64,000 nucleotides of DNA from Lumnitzera littorea (GCA_024138015.1 JAMXBB010000009.1:90915762-90979761); one strand, 5' to 3'; shown: positions 47,401 to 61,279, counted from the stretch's first letter. Notes: generated by a model from the letters alone, not told the origin. Translations and numbers: made by a program.

Positions 47401-50400
47401 TGATCCTGATATCATAATAGGGTACAATATCTGCAAATTTGATATGCCCTATCTTATCGAGGTAATTAGATTGTAGTTATTTTCCCCTTTTGCATCTTTG
47501 AGATGGCTTCTATGCCAATGGACTCAGTAAACTTGCACCCAACTTATTTAGGTCTTTCTTTCTTAGATTTTGCAAACAGCTGATTTATATTCCTGATAGT
47601 AAACGTTTTCCCTCCTTTGCATTCAGAGGGCTGAAACTTTGGGGATTGCTGAATTTCCTATATTAGGTCGTATAAGGAACAGTAGGGTCCGTGTGAGAGA
47701 TTCAACTTTTTCTTCAAGGTAACTCTCATTACCATTTTATCTCCATGTTTGTTGTGAGGAGCATATTGTTTTGCCTTTGCTTCAGCCTTAGAGGGACAGT
47801 ACGAGGACTGTTGATTGTACAAAATTAAAACGTGCCCGCCATCATGCCTAATTATCCTATTTAAACCATAGTTTCTAAGCTGAGTTGCATGTTATTTCTC
47901 TTATGAAACATTGATGTTGTGACATTTATTAGTTTTTTGATAAACTGGTTATTGAAGTTACCCACAAACAGAGGAATACGATTTACAAATGTTAAAGTGT
48001 AATCACTGAAACCATGGTCCATGTACAAACTTAAACTTTTAGATTCAGTGGTTATGGATTTAAATTGAACATGGTATTGGTTTTGGAATTGTTATCATTT
48101 GTCTCTCCCATGCATTAATTTCATAAGATGGGACAAAGGTTATTTTCGCATAATAGACCCTACTCAATATCCAAGCCCACATGTAAAGTGAATGATTGAG
48201 TGTAATTCTAAAATCCAGGCAATCTGCAAGCTTAAGCTATTTTTTTTTGTTTGTTTGTTTTTCTTTTGGGCTCAAAATCTTAGCATCTATGCCTTCTTGT
48301 AGACATGCAACAAGCTAACTAATTTTTTCACTACTTCTCTTCACAGTCCATTTAGTTGGTCTTGTTAATGCATATGTGGCTAATCAGTATGTGATGTCAC
48401 AGACAGTATGGTACAAGAGAAAGTAAAGAGGTGACTGTTGAAGGGAGAGTTCAATTCGATTTGCTTCAGGTTTTGTTACTAGTATTTTTTTCCGTAGTTG
48501 CTCTTAAGTGCTTTCACTCCAGATATATAGACAGATGGAATCTTCTTCCTTTTCTTTTCTTTTTTTATTTTAAACAAATCACAGGCTATGCAACGGGATT
48601 ACAAATTAAGTTCTTATTCTTTGAACTCTGTGTCTGCACACTTCCTTTCTGAACAGGTGACTACTATGGTTCATTGTACCTCCTGTGAAAATTTAGTTTT
48701 TCTTACAGGTGGCCACAATCTGTTTGCCTGTTTACATGTTTTGATTATTAGTAAGAGCCAGTGACTCATTAGGATTGCTGGGATTGTGTTGTTGATGTGG
48801 AACAAATATATATGCTGAATCTTGTTTACACTAAAATATTCTCTCTAATTTTGTTTAGATGCTGTTTGATCTTCCAACTGATACATGGATAGTCTTGTTG
48901 CAGTATTTGTTTAAAGTTCAGTTTAATGCCAATTTTACTTTCACTTAGTGTTTTCTTATGATTGAGATGTCTTTTTCAGTTGGTTCAACATTAACTTCAA
49001 ATGTGATTTGTTATCCCAAAAGCCAAAATGAGTTTTCATTAATGACTGTGCTCATCTTGTGAGTGTCACATGGTTCTCATTGTGCATCAAGTTCCAAATG
49101 TAGAACAACACAATGGTGTCATTTATAGATGTTAAAATCGTGAGTCAGCTTATATTATATGGGTTTATAATTTTATGAGGCTTTTTATAGTGAAAATAGA
49201 TGCAGAATTATTTTAAGTGCAAACTCTTGATGGAATTATGAGTTTAATTTATGATTTCACAAGTATACTATTCTACCCGTTCTATACGATTCTACAATTC
49301 TCTAAGTTCCAATTCTAGTTTGGATTGTGAATTTAACAACTTGGAAGTTCCAAAAATGCAATGCCAATAGATAGAAATTAAAGTGATCTAATCTCTGGCC
49401 AATGGAAAAATTTTGGAGGAAAGTTTAATTCTTCACTTTAAATATATCTTGGACTTTAGTTTGCTCAACAAAGCAACTTTCTTGTTTTCTGTTTCTTCTG
49501 TGTATGTAATTAGAATTCAAGGAAATATTTGCTTGTTCAACAACCATCCACACCACCCCCCCACCCCCCCAAAAAAAAAAAAAAATTCTGCATGCTTTTT
49601 TGAAAAAAGTTATGCCAAGTTTGTTCTGTTTTGATGCAGTTAGATCATTAGTTTTAGCACAGTAATTGGTTTCTTTTTAATAAAAAAAGTTTCCTTTCAA
49701 CCTTCTGAGGGAATATAAGCCAATTTGGTCTTTGTAAAAGGAAGTTTTCTTTCAAGTCTTGCTCCCTTGTTTCAATGTTGTCCAGTGAGTGCAACAGCAA
49801 TGCAACTTTCCCTGGAAGATTTCTTCAAGATTGTGGCAGTTTCACCTCTATGAGGCACTCCTTTATGTCTATTGTATTTTTGATGAAAGTGTTAATTGCT
49901 AAGAAGTAGGAATAGCAAAAGATATTTCCATGTCTAGTAGCCAGAATGCAAGATGATTGCTAGTACTCTGGTGTCTTGTCCTGCCATATGAAAACTCTCA
50001 TTATGGTTTGTTTGGCTATTTGCATCTATCGGCAGCCAGTTCTGTTTCGTCAAAGTTAATAATTGTGGAGATACATGCTTTTTTCCTCAAACAATGAATT
50101 TTTGGGTTGAGGGAGGGAGGGGGGGGAGGGTATCTTTTCACTAACAGTAGCGCTTAGATTAGAACTCCTAGACAAATTTGATGACACAGAAGCTAACTAG
50201 GATTCAGGAAGAGTCAAGAAATCTAGTATCGAAAGGGCTAGAGGAAGCTAAGATGTCAATTGATCGCAACTCTAAGTAAAGTCCTCCAATTTATTTAGAG
50301 TTCTTTCTAGCCAAATGTAGTAGCACAGTGCAAAACCTTTCTTTGATGATCGAATCAATTTGTTGTAAGGGCCCTGGAACATTCTCCAGTGGTCCAAAGT

Positions 50401-53400
50401 CAGCTGAAAACCTCAGTACTCTAGAAATCATCTCATATTGGAACCTTCAAGAAAATAAGAAAGGACTTTTGGTTCTCTAATATGTGAATAAAACGAAGCA
50501 AATTACAGAACTTCATCCTAAATTTTACGAGCTGCCTTTTGCTATTTTTCTATGATTATCTTCTATTATTGTAGTCCTTACCTCTTTGTTTTCCCCTGTC
50601 CTTCAGTTGGATCTGTTAGTGGGGACTCCATATTTTTGTCTGTATTTGACATTCCTTGTTTTCCTCCGTATAGAAAGAGGATGTCCACCACTCAATTATA
50701 TCTGATCTTCAAAATGGCAATGCAGATACGAGGAGGCGGCTTGCAGTATACTGTTTGAAGGTGTGCTTCATGCCTTTTTATCTTTTAATTGTTTTCTTTC
50801 CTGAATCTGATAGTCCTTTGTGTTCTTTACTCCATGAATAAAGGCTGGATAAGCATATATGGTTTGGTATGTGGCTATTGAAAAATGAATTTACCTGCAT
50901 AATAGATGTTACTCATTTTCTAGCTTGAGCATGTAGGTGATAGAAAATTTCTGACACTGCTCTGTAATTGTAAAGGAGTACATTGAGAAGAGATGAGGGT
51001 ATGCCAGGTATTTTTTAATACTTGGGATCTTGTTATAAATTTTGAAGAGGATAAAAGTGAAATGGAGCCCTTTCTTTCCTTGGAGGCTAATTTTGGAGAA
51101 ATCTAATCCTAAGTTGGTTAATTTGAAAGGGGACAAGGGAATATGATGAGATGACAACCATCCATATGTATTACATTTCAGTTTACTTGATAAATTCTAG
51201 TGAAATTAAAAAGAGAAAAAAGAGTAAGGAGAACTCTTGGTTGCAGTTTCATTGCCTTCTCCTTCTAACCCAATGAACATTGATAAGATCTTAAATTTGA
51301 ACTTGATACATTACATCTACAAAAATTACTTTATAAATATGAGTTTATTGATTTGTTTCAAACAAATTTCAGTAGTTTACTGACAACTGTGGGATTTCTT
51401 CTTCCAAAATCTGTCTAGTACCCAAGTTTCTAATGTCAGGGTAGTATGCACATGATTTCCAGTGTGCTTGTTTACATACTGTGAATTTTCCTGATCTCTT
51501 TGTAATTTTATGCTTGAAAGTATGGTTTCTATGAAATCTATGTGGTTTATATTAGCAACTCCTGTGTGTCATGGAACCCTTGTTAACTTGTTTATTGCAA
51601 TCTTGTTGATTGGATTTGTGAACTTAATTTGAGGAAATCTGATTGAAGCTTATGCATTACTCAGTTGATAGCCCTATTATGTGTAGGATGCTTATCTTCC
51701 GCAGAGGCTTCTGGACAAACTGATGTTTATTTACAATTATGTTGAGATGGCTAGGGTCACTGGTGTCCCTTTCTCTTTTCTTCTTTCCAGAGGGCAAAGC
51801 ATAAAGGTTATCTAGTGTCAAATCTCAATTAGTTGGTGTTAGAAACGCTGAAATTGCTAATGCTGATAAATTTTTTTTCACCCTATTATAGGTGCTTTCA
51901 CAACTTCTTAGGAAGGCAAAACAAAAAAATTTGGTCATTCCAAACGTGAAACAAGCAGGATCTGAGCAAGGAACCTTTGAAGGTGCCACTGTAAGTCGTT
52001 TTGGATTCTGATTTTCCGTTGTCAAGATAAGATGACTGATTGTAGGCGTGGTCCATGTTCTGCTGCTGGATTACCGAAATTTGTTTGAGCTTTCTGCTGT
52101 GGCCTTTCCAATCTTCTAGGAAATTAAATGTTGATAGTAAATAAAAAGCAATAGCTTATATATGATGACACCGTTTTTTAAAAATAAAGAAAAGAGGATA
52201 CAGTGAAAGGCTCCAAATAATGAGATTCTTACCAAAGATTTAGGTTCAGCCTAGAAATCTTTGTGACATTTTTCCTTTTCTTTTTCTTTTATAATCCCTG
52301 GGATTTTGTGTCCAATATAATTAGACTCTTCTATTGGCTTGCGACATCAGGTGCCTACTATTGCAATCATGTTGTTTTTGTTCATTGTGCTATATCAAGT
52401 TTTATGTCTGTGTAAAATTCTTTTAATACTATTCGATGCCATTGTCTTTCCTTCTCTAATCATACCTAGCCATCTTCCATCATTTAGAGGTCTATTGCGA
52501 TAACCCAAATGAAATTTGTTGTGTTTAAGTCATCAAGTTTGTGCCATCTTAATTGTGATTGCAGTCACGATTTGTCAAGATAAATTTGTTTCTAATCCTT
52601 CTTGCTGCCTATCAAAATATTTTGGTTTAAAAATTCTGATTCTCTGTCCATAGCCATGCTTAATTATGAGATTTGTAGCTAGATCAAGCAAATGTAAATA
52701 TTGATCTCTTGGTTTTGGCTTTTGCCAAAATTGAAATTTAAATAAATTAATGAACTTGTCTTACCGCTGTTAACTGATCACATTTGAAGTCGCTTTATTT
52801 TTGTGTATGGAATTTTGATTTACTGGTTAGAGGTTACTGACGAAAAAGATTTGTCCGACTCATGCTGTTTCTTTATTTCCAAGTTACTTTCCTTTTGTCC
52901 CAAATGTTCCGCTTACCTTTCCTTTATGAGTTTTGTGAATATTCACATTCAAGGTCCAAAATCCAAGTTGAAATGTCCAAGTGATAAAAAAACCTGTTTG
53001 TTTCTGGAAAATTATTTTTTCGGTGAAAAATTTTCCCTATTTTGCTTCGTTTTTTAGGTTGAAAGAAGCTATTTCAAGTAGAAAATGCTTTTCTTGTAAA
53101 GTAATAGATTTTCTTGTTATAGAGAGAATCCCGACGTATTCTAGGAAAGTGAATTATGCTTTTTCTAATTCTAAGAAAATGGTTTCTATTTGATTTTCAT
53201 TTTTAATTGGATTATAAAATTATACTTCTATCATGAAAAGACTTTAGGGGTAAAAAACTCAAAAGATTTGTCAGAATGATTATAAAAATAAGCTGAAGTT
53301 ATTGTAAGAAGGAATAAGAGAAAATCATATACACTTTTTACTTCGAATTTTGTGTAAAAGATTTGATATATGGTATTTATAGTAATATGCTGAAAATAAT

Positions 53401-56400
53401 TTATCTATGTGCAAGTTACATAAAATGTGTTAGTCAAACACCAAAGAGTCTTGTCACCATATTTTTATAAAAATAACCAGCTGCATGAATACATGTCATT
53501 TTCAGAAATATATATTTAAAGGGAAAGTTTTTCTGCCGACCAGTGGTTTTGCCATAATTCTTACGGTTGAATATGCTGAATCATTAGGATTAGGTACTGA
53601 ATACTTAGTTTCAGATTTTTGTCAGACTTATGCAACTTAATGATCTAACTTGAGTAATGTTGGTTTTTTCTTGTCTTGTGTGGTTCCATATTAAGTTGAA
53701 TTGTTCCATTTCATGATTGTCACAAGGAAGCCTTATTAAGGGAAGTTGCAAATTATTCCTTTTCTTTCATGGTTATAGTAATATAGCCTTTTTGTGTGAG
53801 GGAATTTCATTAATGGGACTTTTTAAGTACTTAGAATCGCTAAAATGATAGAATAGAAAAATAATACATATGTATAGTAGTTGAATTTCCATGCTTTTTG
53901 TAATAGGTACAGGTTCAATCTGTTGTTGCAATTTACTTATAAAAATTTAAGTGAAATGAAAAGATAAATTTGGAAGTCAGAACAAGGTTCAATAGATTGG
54001 AAACTTCTGCAGCATTTTGTGCTTCATAATTCCCTTCTGGCGATTCTCAAAATTGCAACTTATTTGTTTGTCTCTTTAGCAATCTGACTGCATAAATTAT
54101 AGAAAAAGAAAAAAAGCTGTCTGATGCATATGTTTGATGAGCTGAATCTGGAAATTAAAATGACTTGCCTCTCAACAACCATCGTCTAAAATTCTTTTCT
54201 TTCTTCAGAGACATCTGTTTAATTTACTTTTTTCCTGCTAAATTTCTAGTTAGCCAAATATTGTAGGCCTAATCTCCCTTGATGTCAAAAGTTTAGATCA
54301 CTAACTGGTCCTCCAGGTTTAAGAAAAATTCTGGATGTCTTGAGTGGAAGTAATCAATGCTCCATTTCTCCCCTTCTGAACAACCTGTTATAATAGAAAA
54401 GCCTTCAGGGGATTTACACTCCATATGCCCTAATCATTCTTTTCTGCTTCATGCTGGTCTGTTCTATTGAAGTCTTGCTGTAACTAAATGGAGACAGCAC
54501 GTGAATTTCCTATCTTGAGTGCACTGCCCAGACCCCTGACTCACTTTCCATCCCTATCTATGTATCATTCAGCATGCTCTTTCTCTATAAAAATAGAAAA
54601 AATACTGATGGATAAAAGAAAAAATATAATAGAGGAAATACTGGCTATAGCCTTTATGTCGTAATATCTAATATAATAATGACCCAGGTAGAATTTTTCC
54701 ATCCATTCGTCAGGTATAGAAAGCAGTATCTATGCAATCTGTCACATCAATTGGAATGATTTTAATTTTTCATGGTTGTTACATTAATTTTGCTGTTATA
54801 TGTTTTTTGGTCAGAATTTCTTACTAATTAGATATAAATTTGTTGGATGTTTGGATGATTCATTTAGGTTTTGGAGGCAAGGGCTGGATTTTTTGAAAAG
54901 CCAATTGCTACTCTGGATTTTGCTTCTTTATATCCATCCATTATGATGGCATATAATCTATGCTACTGCACTCTGGTATGTTTTCTGGTACTTTCGTATT
55001 TATTTCAGTTCTCAGTAATTTGTAACTAGAAACTATGAGTGAAATACTTTGTTGATCTAGTTGCAGCATTTATTTACATCTTTAGTATTTCTTAATAAAG
55101 GTAACACCTGAGGATGTCCGAAAACTCAACATCCCGCCAGAGTGCATCAACAAAACTCCCTCTGGTGAAACATTTGTCAAGACTGATCTACAAAAGGTTG
55201 CATGTTCTTGTATCACCCATATAAGCATGTGAAATTTTCACTTAATGTTTCCCAACATCTTCTTTATACAAATATTGTTATTCCAGGGAATTCTTCCTGA
55301 AATTCTCGAAGAACTGCTGGCTGCTCGCAAAAGGGCAAAAGCGGATCTCAAGGTAATTGCTTTTACTAATTTTTGATGGCAAATTGCAGCTGTTATATTA
55401 GTAGTTTTTATCTTACTATATAACTGTTAGGCCTTCATGAATATGTTTGTCTTGGTTTTCGTAGGAAGCAAAGGATCCTCTAGAGAGAGCTGTACTAGAT
55501 GGTCGGCAGCTGGCCTTGAAGGTGCTTCTGTCTGTAGTTTTTGCCAATTGTCTTTGATAATAACATGTAATACAAATTATTCCTGATCAGGTTTTCCCAT
55601 TCTAATTGAAGTTTTCTGTTTGTATTTGGTAATATTTTTGACTTCCAGATCAGTGCAAATTCTGTATATGGATTTACGGGGGCTACTGTAGGCCAACTAC
55701 CTTGCCTTGAAATATCTTCAAGTGTTACAAGTTATGGTATGGCTTTAACAATTTTTGCCTGCACAATTATTTTGGGACAATATTAGTGATTTGCATCTTC
55801 CCTTTTTGGAAAGGTCGACAAATGATTGAACATACCAAAAAACTTGTGGAGGATAAATTTACGGTTCTCGGTGGTTATGAACACAATGCTGAGGTAACTT
55901 TTTTCCCTCTAAAGAATCTATTGCTTGTGGTTGATCTTAGATAACCTACAGATATGTTTTGCTTTTATGTGTAATTTGGGATAGACCTCCTAATCTGCAA
56001 GTCCATTAAACATAGAGGTAGAGTAAAAGAGTGTCTCCATCAACTTCCTGTAGCCAGGGGAAAGAATTTGAACTTTTGACTGTGGAGTGGGATATTTATT
56101 GCAAGCCACATCTTCAAACCCAATGATAAATACTTGGATAATAATATTAGTATAGGTAGTCAAGTTGTGGAGTCTTGTAATGTTGGTCCAATTAGATGTA
56201 GCCATGGCAATAGCATAGGGAGATGTAGTTATGTAGGGTCAGATTAATCATTCAGTCTTTACTGCATTGCCTCAGTAAGAATAATAGGAGCTCTAAGCTC
56301 TGTGTAAGGAGCACTTTTGCTGTGTGTCCTAATGCTGGGTTGATCTTCCGCTTTGACTTTTTATCAATGAAGTTGTCCTTTTAGCTCTATCACCTGATGA

Positions 56401-59400
56401 AGCTACATCTTTACATGTATTTGAAGTGGGTAACTTCTCTATCTAAAAACCCAATATTAGGCTTTAGCATGCAGGGCGATTTTTGAAAGGACCTAAGCTA
56501 GCCTCACCCTGAAGCCTAGATAGGAACCCTATAACTTTTTCAGCATCTCGATCCCATCTTCTTTTTTATCCATTTCTTTGGGTAAGTAAGAAATTCATTG
56601 ATAAAATAAAGGGGAATTTAGGAAGAGTATAATATACTGTACAGAGATTAAAAAAAATGGTATACTATAGCTGACACTAGTGCTAACTCTTAGTTGATGC
56701 ACTAAACAGAACCGAAGTGCAGACCAGAACTGAACCAATACATTACAAACCGAGAAAACTAGTGTCTATAGGTCTGATAGTAGCTATGACTTTATGAACA
56801 ACACTTCCGACCTTCTTGAGTCCCTAGGCATCTAGCTTCTCTTTCTTGCCAAAGATAGTAAATAATTGGTGCACAAGCTTTCTTCCCTGAATAGTAAAAC
56901 ATAAGTGTGGCCCTTGTATAAATCTTAAGTGTCCTCTTGTAAGATCAACCGGATTTGCTGCCCAATTAAGAGTCTTCTCTTATCTATATTATACTGCATT
57001 TTGAAATCAATTAAGGCTTATTTGCAGCTTGACATGGATGGATCTTCCCTTAAGAAGTGTTACATGGAATGTTAATGGCTTAAAGCATAGAGAAAATATA
57101 TGCTGTCGGTGGTTTCTTTTCATTGATTAGGTGGAATGTCAAAGCTAGATTTTGAACCTGCGATTGATGTAATTGGGAGGTGCTTGTCATTTAGATTATT
57201 TATGTCAAATATTTTTAAATTCTTATTGCTCGATGCCTTAAATTATGAGTACACTTACTGTTTTTTTGTGCTTTTACATCATGAATGGCTTAACCTGATT
57301 TTTAATCATTTTTTGTGTCTTAAGGTTATATATGGGGACACAGACTCTGTTATGGTGCAATTTGGAGTGCCTACTGTAGAGGAAGCAATGAAATTGGGAA
57401 GAGAGGCTGCTTATTATATCAGTGGAACTTTCATCAAGGTAATATGTGAAAACTTAGCTGCTGAATATGCCTAGAAAAGTTTATGTTGGTTATAATATGA
57501 TTTATGAGTACTGCCAATTGCTCCATCTTAGAAGTTAGATCGCTCTCATCACAATGTTGTGATAAAAAAGGCTCGACTCTTGCCTTGTTTCATCTAAATT
57601 CTTTATTTTAAAGCCAGGTTATCTATTTGTAAAATCAGCCAATGATATGTTTGTGTCTGAAATTATATTTTCTCAATCACAATTCATTGGCTTAAAGATC
57701 AAGCAGTCATAGTTGAGGACATTCTTCCACGGAAACTCAATGACTTACAATTAGCTGATGTTTAAGTTCTCAATAGAAAGTAGATGGGATGCTTTAATCA
57801 GCTACTCCTTTTTTTCTCTCACCTTCACTGTGTTTGCTTTGTGAAAGCCAATCAGACTGGAGTTTGAGAAGGTGTACTTTCCGTATTTACTAATTAGTAA
57901 GAAGAGATATGCTGGTCTATACTGGACAAATCCAGATAAGTTTGACAAGATGGATACTAAAGGTTAGTAGATTTAGATTCATTTCTCCGTCTGTAATGCG
58001 TAATTATCTACCTCAGGGTTTCTTAAAAGGTGATATGTAATCGGCAGGTATTGAAACTGTTAGAAGAGACAATTGTTTGCTGGTGAAAAATCTGGTGACG
58101 GAGTGCCTCCACAAAATATTAATTGACAGAGACATTCCTGGGGCTGTTCAATATGTGAAGAATACCATTTCAGACCTCCTTATGAATCGTATTGATTTGT
58201 CACTTTTAGTCATTACCAAGGTTAAAATAAATAAATAATTGTTCATGTTCATGGTTTAATTAGCTGAGCTTCACTGCTGCTTACATTCAAGATGCTGACT
58301 GTTCATCTGCAGCATCCTGAATCAGGACCATGCTGGTACACAGCTAACATTGACTTTTAACAGGGTCTCACAAAGTCTGGTGATGATTATGATGTGAAGG
58401 CAGCTCATGTTGAGCTTGCTGAGCGTATGAGAAAGGTTTGTGGTGCCTATTATTCTTGCTGTTTACTTTGCAATGCAGAATCCTTCAATTGTGATTACCG
58501 TGAAACATTCCATCACTATGTTGACTAATTTTGTGGTTCCTTTTCGTAATGAGGGGTTCTGACTTTTTAAAATCAAACTGAATGCGTGCCCATTTGACAA
58601 CCACTATTTGGGTGATATATTTGGTAATTTCTTTATATAGTACCTGATCTAGTTGCCTGGAGCCCATATGCTGCTGTGTCATCAGTTTAGTTTCCTGTTC
58701 TGAGGTGTTGTGTTGATTTAGAGAATGCATCTTTTAATTTGTTAACCGAGGAAGAAAGCAGACATCCCTGAGGCTGTTTATCTTTACAATAGCAGTTTCC
58801 TCGGAGAAGTGATTTGGTAGCTTTTGATACTAGTTCTAGATGGGCATATAATTATCTATAGGATAATCTGCATTTTCTATTCTTTTCCAGTATAATGGAG
58901 TTAAGATTTCTAACTTTTCGTTCAACCCTGACAGCGGGATGCTGCCACTGCTCCGAATGTTGGTGATCGAGTACCATATGTCATCATTAAAGCTGCCAAA
59001 GGTGCCAAGGTAATCTTGATGTGAATCTTTTCACTGTTTTTTTAATCTCTAATTCTTTTTTTCCTTCCATGAAATTAACTGGATGATGACAAGCAGGCAT
59101 ATGAGAGGTCAGAGGATCCCATCTATGTGCTAGAGAATAATATCCCGATAGATCCCCAATATTATCTAGAAAACCAAATAAGCAAGGTATTTTTTGCACA
59201 TATTTCAACCTGCATAATGTCAAATGTTCTTTTACCTATAAAATTTTCCCCATTGCAGCCTCTTCTGAGAATTTTTGAGCCAATTTTGAAGAATGCTAGT
59301 AAGGAACTTCTACATGGAAGTCACACAAGATCCATTTCCATATCAACCCCTTCAAATAGCGGTATAATGAAATTTGCAAAGAAGCAACTCACTTGTATTG

Positions 59401-60177
59401 GGTGTAAGGCTTTGATTAGGTATGAGTGACGTATTTGTAGATCAATTCACATGGTCAAACATTTGTTATCTTTTGATTGGCATTTCTTCATTAGATGTTG
59501 CAAGTTAACTTCCATTTTGAAATAAGGATTTCATACTTATCTATTGTGTTGTCTTTTTTGCTTTTTGTTAATTTTTCCCCCTTAAAAATAGCAATTCGGA
59601 CCATACCCTCTGTTCTCATTGCAAGGGAAGGGAAGCAGAACTATACTGTAAAACTGTATCCAATGGTAAAATCTCTTCTTTTCATTCTTTTTATCCAAAT
59701 TAATTTTTGTGCTCCATTTCACTATTGTTAAAACACTATATTGCTGTAGTATCTGAGCTAGAGGAGCTTTTTGGAAGGCTCTGGACTCAGTGCCAAGAGT
59801 GTCAAGGCTCACTTCATCAGGATGTCCTCTGTACCAGGTTATTCCTTTCTCATTTTTTTCACTTGGAATTATGTTAGTACATGCTTCACTACTGGTTGAT
59901 GTTCACTGGGCGCTGAAGCTGCACATGCCTCTTATATGACATTGCCTTCATGTTGCTGCTGTACTTATGCAGAACTAGAATCATCATCTTTCTGTCGTCT
60001 TAGTTGTCAAGGCATGGCCTATTCTATTTCCCTGTTCCTGAAAACACGCCTTGTTTATTCTTACAATGGTCAAATTCATTACTATGCAGTCGGGATTGTC
60101 CCATATTTTACCGGAGAAAGAAAGCACAAAAGGACATGGCTGAGGCCAAAAAGCAGTTGGACAGATGGAACTTCTGA
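44447..60177 (+). CDS. POLD1: DNA polymerase delta catalytic subunit (30 coding exons)
   Basis: It synthesises the lagging strand and proofreads in the nucleus, with PCNA and smaller subunits. Splicing at 29 GT-AG introns gives 1102 residues, close to the Arabidopsis protein (about 1095). The N-terminus is basic and Pro-rich with an NLS-like 'RKRPPP', then acidic. The 3'-5' exonuclease has Exo I 'FDIEC' (D317, E319), Exo II 'YNICKFD' (D403) and Exo III 'YCLKD' (Y512, D516). The polymerase has motif A 'DFASLYPSIM' (D605), motif B 'KISANSVYG' (697-705) and motif C 'YGDTDS' (D758, D760). The C-terminus has CysA (C1012, C1015, C1027, C1030), zinc-binding in the family, and CysB (C1059, C1062, C1072, C1077), which holds an iron-sulfur cluster. 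The start is the first ATG after a pyrimidine-rich leader. No disruption was found. It is the only host gene supported here. Confidence 0.97.
44551..44570 (+). repeat. Telomere-type repeat inside POLD1 exon 1
   Basis: AAACCCTAACCCTAACCCTA, nearly three plant telomere units (CCCTAAA type with one A fewer per unit), coding for a Pro-Asn repeat at about residues 35-42. It contains the telo-box AAACCCTAA. Confidence 0.85.
49129..49339 (+). mobile_element. MITE-like element in POLD1 intron 11
   Basis: 211 bp from ATGTTAAAATCGTGAGTCA to GAATTTAACAA, related in inverse orientation to 40369-40581. It lies well inside the intron, away from splice sites. Confidence 0.6.
49550..49585. repeat. C-run then A-run in POLD1 intron 11
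   Basis: CACC/CCCC-rich tract followed by about 15 A. Simple low-complexity sequence. Confidence 0.85.
50111..50130 (+). repeat. G-tract with quadruplex potential in intron 11
   Basis: GGGAGGGAGGGGGGGGAGGG on the transcribed-RNA sense strand: four or more G runs of at least three with one-base spacers. Confidence 0.7.
51991..54867 (+). other. POLD1 intron 14, 2.9 kb
   Basis: The largest intron. It separates the linker after Exo III from motif A. It has AT-rich filler and a stretch at about 52960-53215 with TTTTC/GAAAA-rich symmetry that may be an old small transposon. No coding sequence was recognised. Confidence 0.6.
57040..57103 (+). other. Possible LINE endonuclease N-terminus fragment in intron 20
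   Basis: One frame reads 'LRSVTWNVNGLKHRENI', close to the 'xxxWNVRGLNxxxKR' start of plant LINE endonuclease domains. Only about 20 codons are recognisable before a frame end near 57128, so this is tentative. Confidence 0.3.
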
Positions 60178-60760
60178 GGTAACTGCAGGTTGAAGTTTGT
60201 TGAAATTCATTCTGGCCACTTTGACTTAGTCATCAACAGTGTTCCTTTAATTAAGATGCACTTGGCTGAACAAGATCAAGATGTTAACTTAAGTGCATTG
60301 AACATGCATCTCCCGATAAGCCATAAAGCACATAATGGTTGGAGGGATTGGTCCTGTCATTAAATGAGGTTTAAGATAAATCATGGTCAATAGGAAGGTA
60401 CCGCAGAAAGGTCTGATGGTGGGTTTTTTTGACTGATAGACATAGAAGTTGCTGCCAACCTCTGGTTGTCTTTGGTTCCAGTATACTGTGTGTTCCTCGT
60501 CTATCTTGATTTGACTCCTGTAACTTTTGCATCTGTCTAGCACAGCTAATGGAGGCAGTAGCAGGTTGATGCTACCCTTATTTAGCTTGAGTCTAGTCTG
60601 TTAAAAGAACTTTTGTTGTATTGGTTTATTTAGTGGAGAGATTAGGATATTGGGAAAAGAAAGAAAATTGTGTGGGCTCGTCTATTTGTATATATGTAAT
60701 TTTCCTCGAAATTTTGCAAGCATTAAGAAGATTTGGCGTCTTTATTTGGTTCTCTTAAAC
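60178..60760 (+). other. POLD1: POLD1 3' untranslated region (approximate)
   Basis: Sequence after the stop codon. TTGTTGTATTGG near 60611 and TGTATATATGTAATTTTC near 60688 could act as plant polyadenylation elements. The end is not determined. Confidence 0.4.
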
Positions 60761-61279
60761 ATTGTTGAGTGTTTCAAGGTGAAGTCCAAGCACCCACTTT
60801 GCACATAAATATCTAGTTCTAGTCAATCTCAATGCCATTTGCCAATGCTCCTGCACTTAAGGTCTCGAACCATTTGGTTTGGAAGCCAAGGAAACTTGTC
60901 TTGCTGAACAGGCAATGTGTTCCGGATGGGTGGTGCTCGTAACTTCCGTTGTACGACTTAGTTTTTAGAAAACCCTTGCCATAAACGCCTTCTGCTTTAA
61001 AACCGTCGCATCACGTGCGGCCTCCATGTTATTTATATGGTCCATGTCCAACTACTTAATTATGTACCATTTTCATTTTAATTTGATATAATGAGTAGTC
61101 AATACTAGACAAATTTTTTTAATCCTCAGTCGGTGTTCCAATCAAGTGATCTATCCAATAATAAACTACTATCTATTATAAGTAATCAATTTTGGCTTTA
61201 CTTTATATTTTCTTAGTTTGTACATGATAATACGTAACTAGAAAGCATACTGAAGAGGATGGCAATTGAGTCAAGTAAA
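60761..61279. other. Intergenic, nothing recognised
   Basis: No frame or repeat recognised downstream of POLD1. Confidence 0.5.

Larger units (their letters stand above)
44447..60177 (+). other. POLD1: POLD1 exon table
   Basis: Coding exons: 44447-44747, 44840-44950, 45570-45676, 45773-45932, 46092-46287, 46412-46547, 46635-46772, 47384-47461, 47627-47718, 48403-48469, 48585-48656, 50674-50760, 51687-51806, 51892-51990, 54868-54975, 55101-55196, 55287-55352, 55465-55521, 55649-55736, 55814-55893, 57325-57438, 57848-57962, 58048-58220, 58364-58435, 58935-59009, 59097-59186, 59259-59419, 59592-59665, 59750-59837, 60090-60177. Lengths sum to 3309 nt, divisible by three. Borders were chosen by GT/AG sites and by reading continuity through conserved motifs. 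The largest introns are 11 (48657-50673), 14 (51991-54867) and 20 (55894-57324). Confidence 0.9.

Noticed and set aside
57136..57474. 112-residue continuous frame across a POLD1 exon
   Set aside because: Only 57325-57438 is exon 21; the rest is read-through of intron 20 and intron 21.
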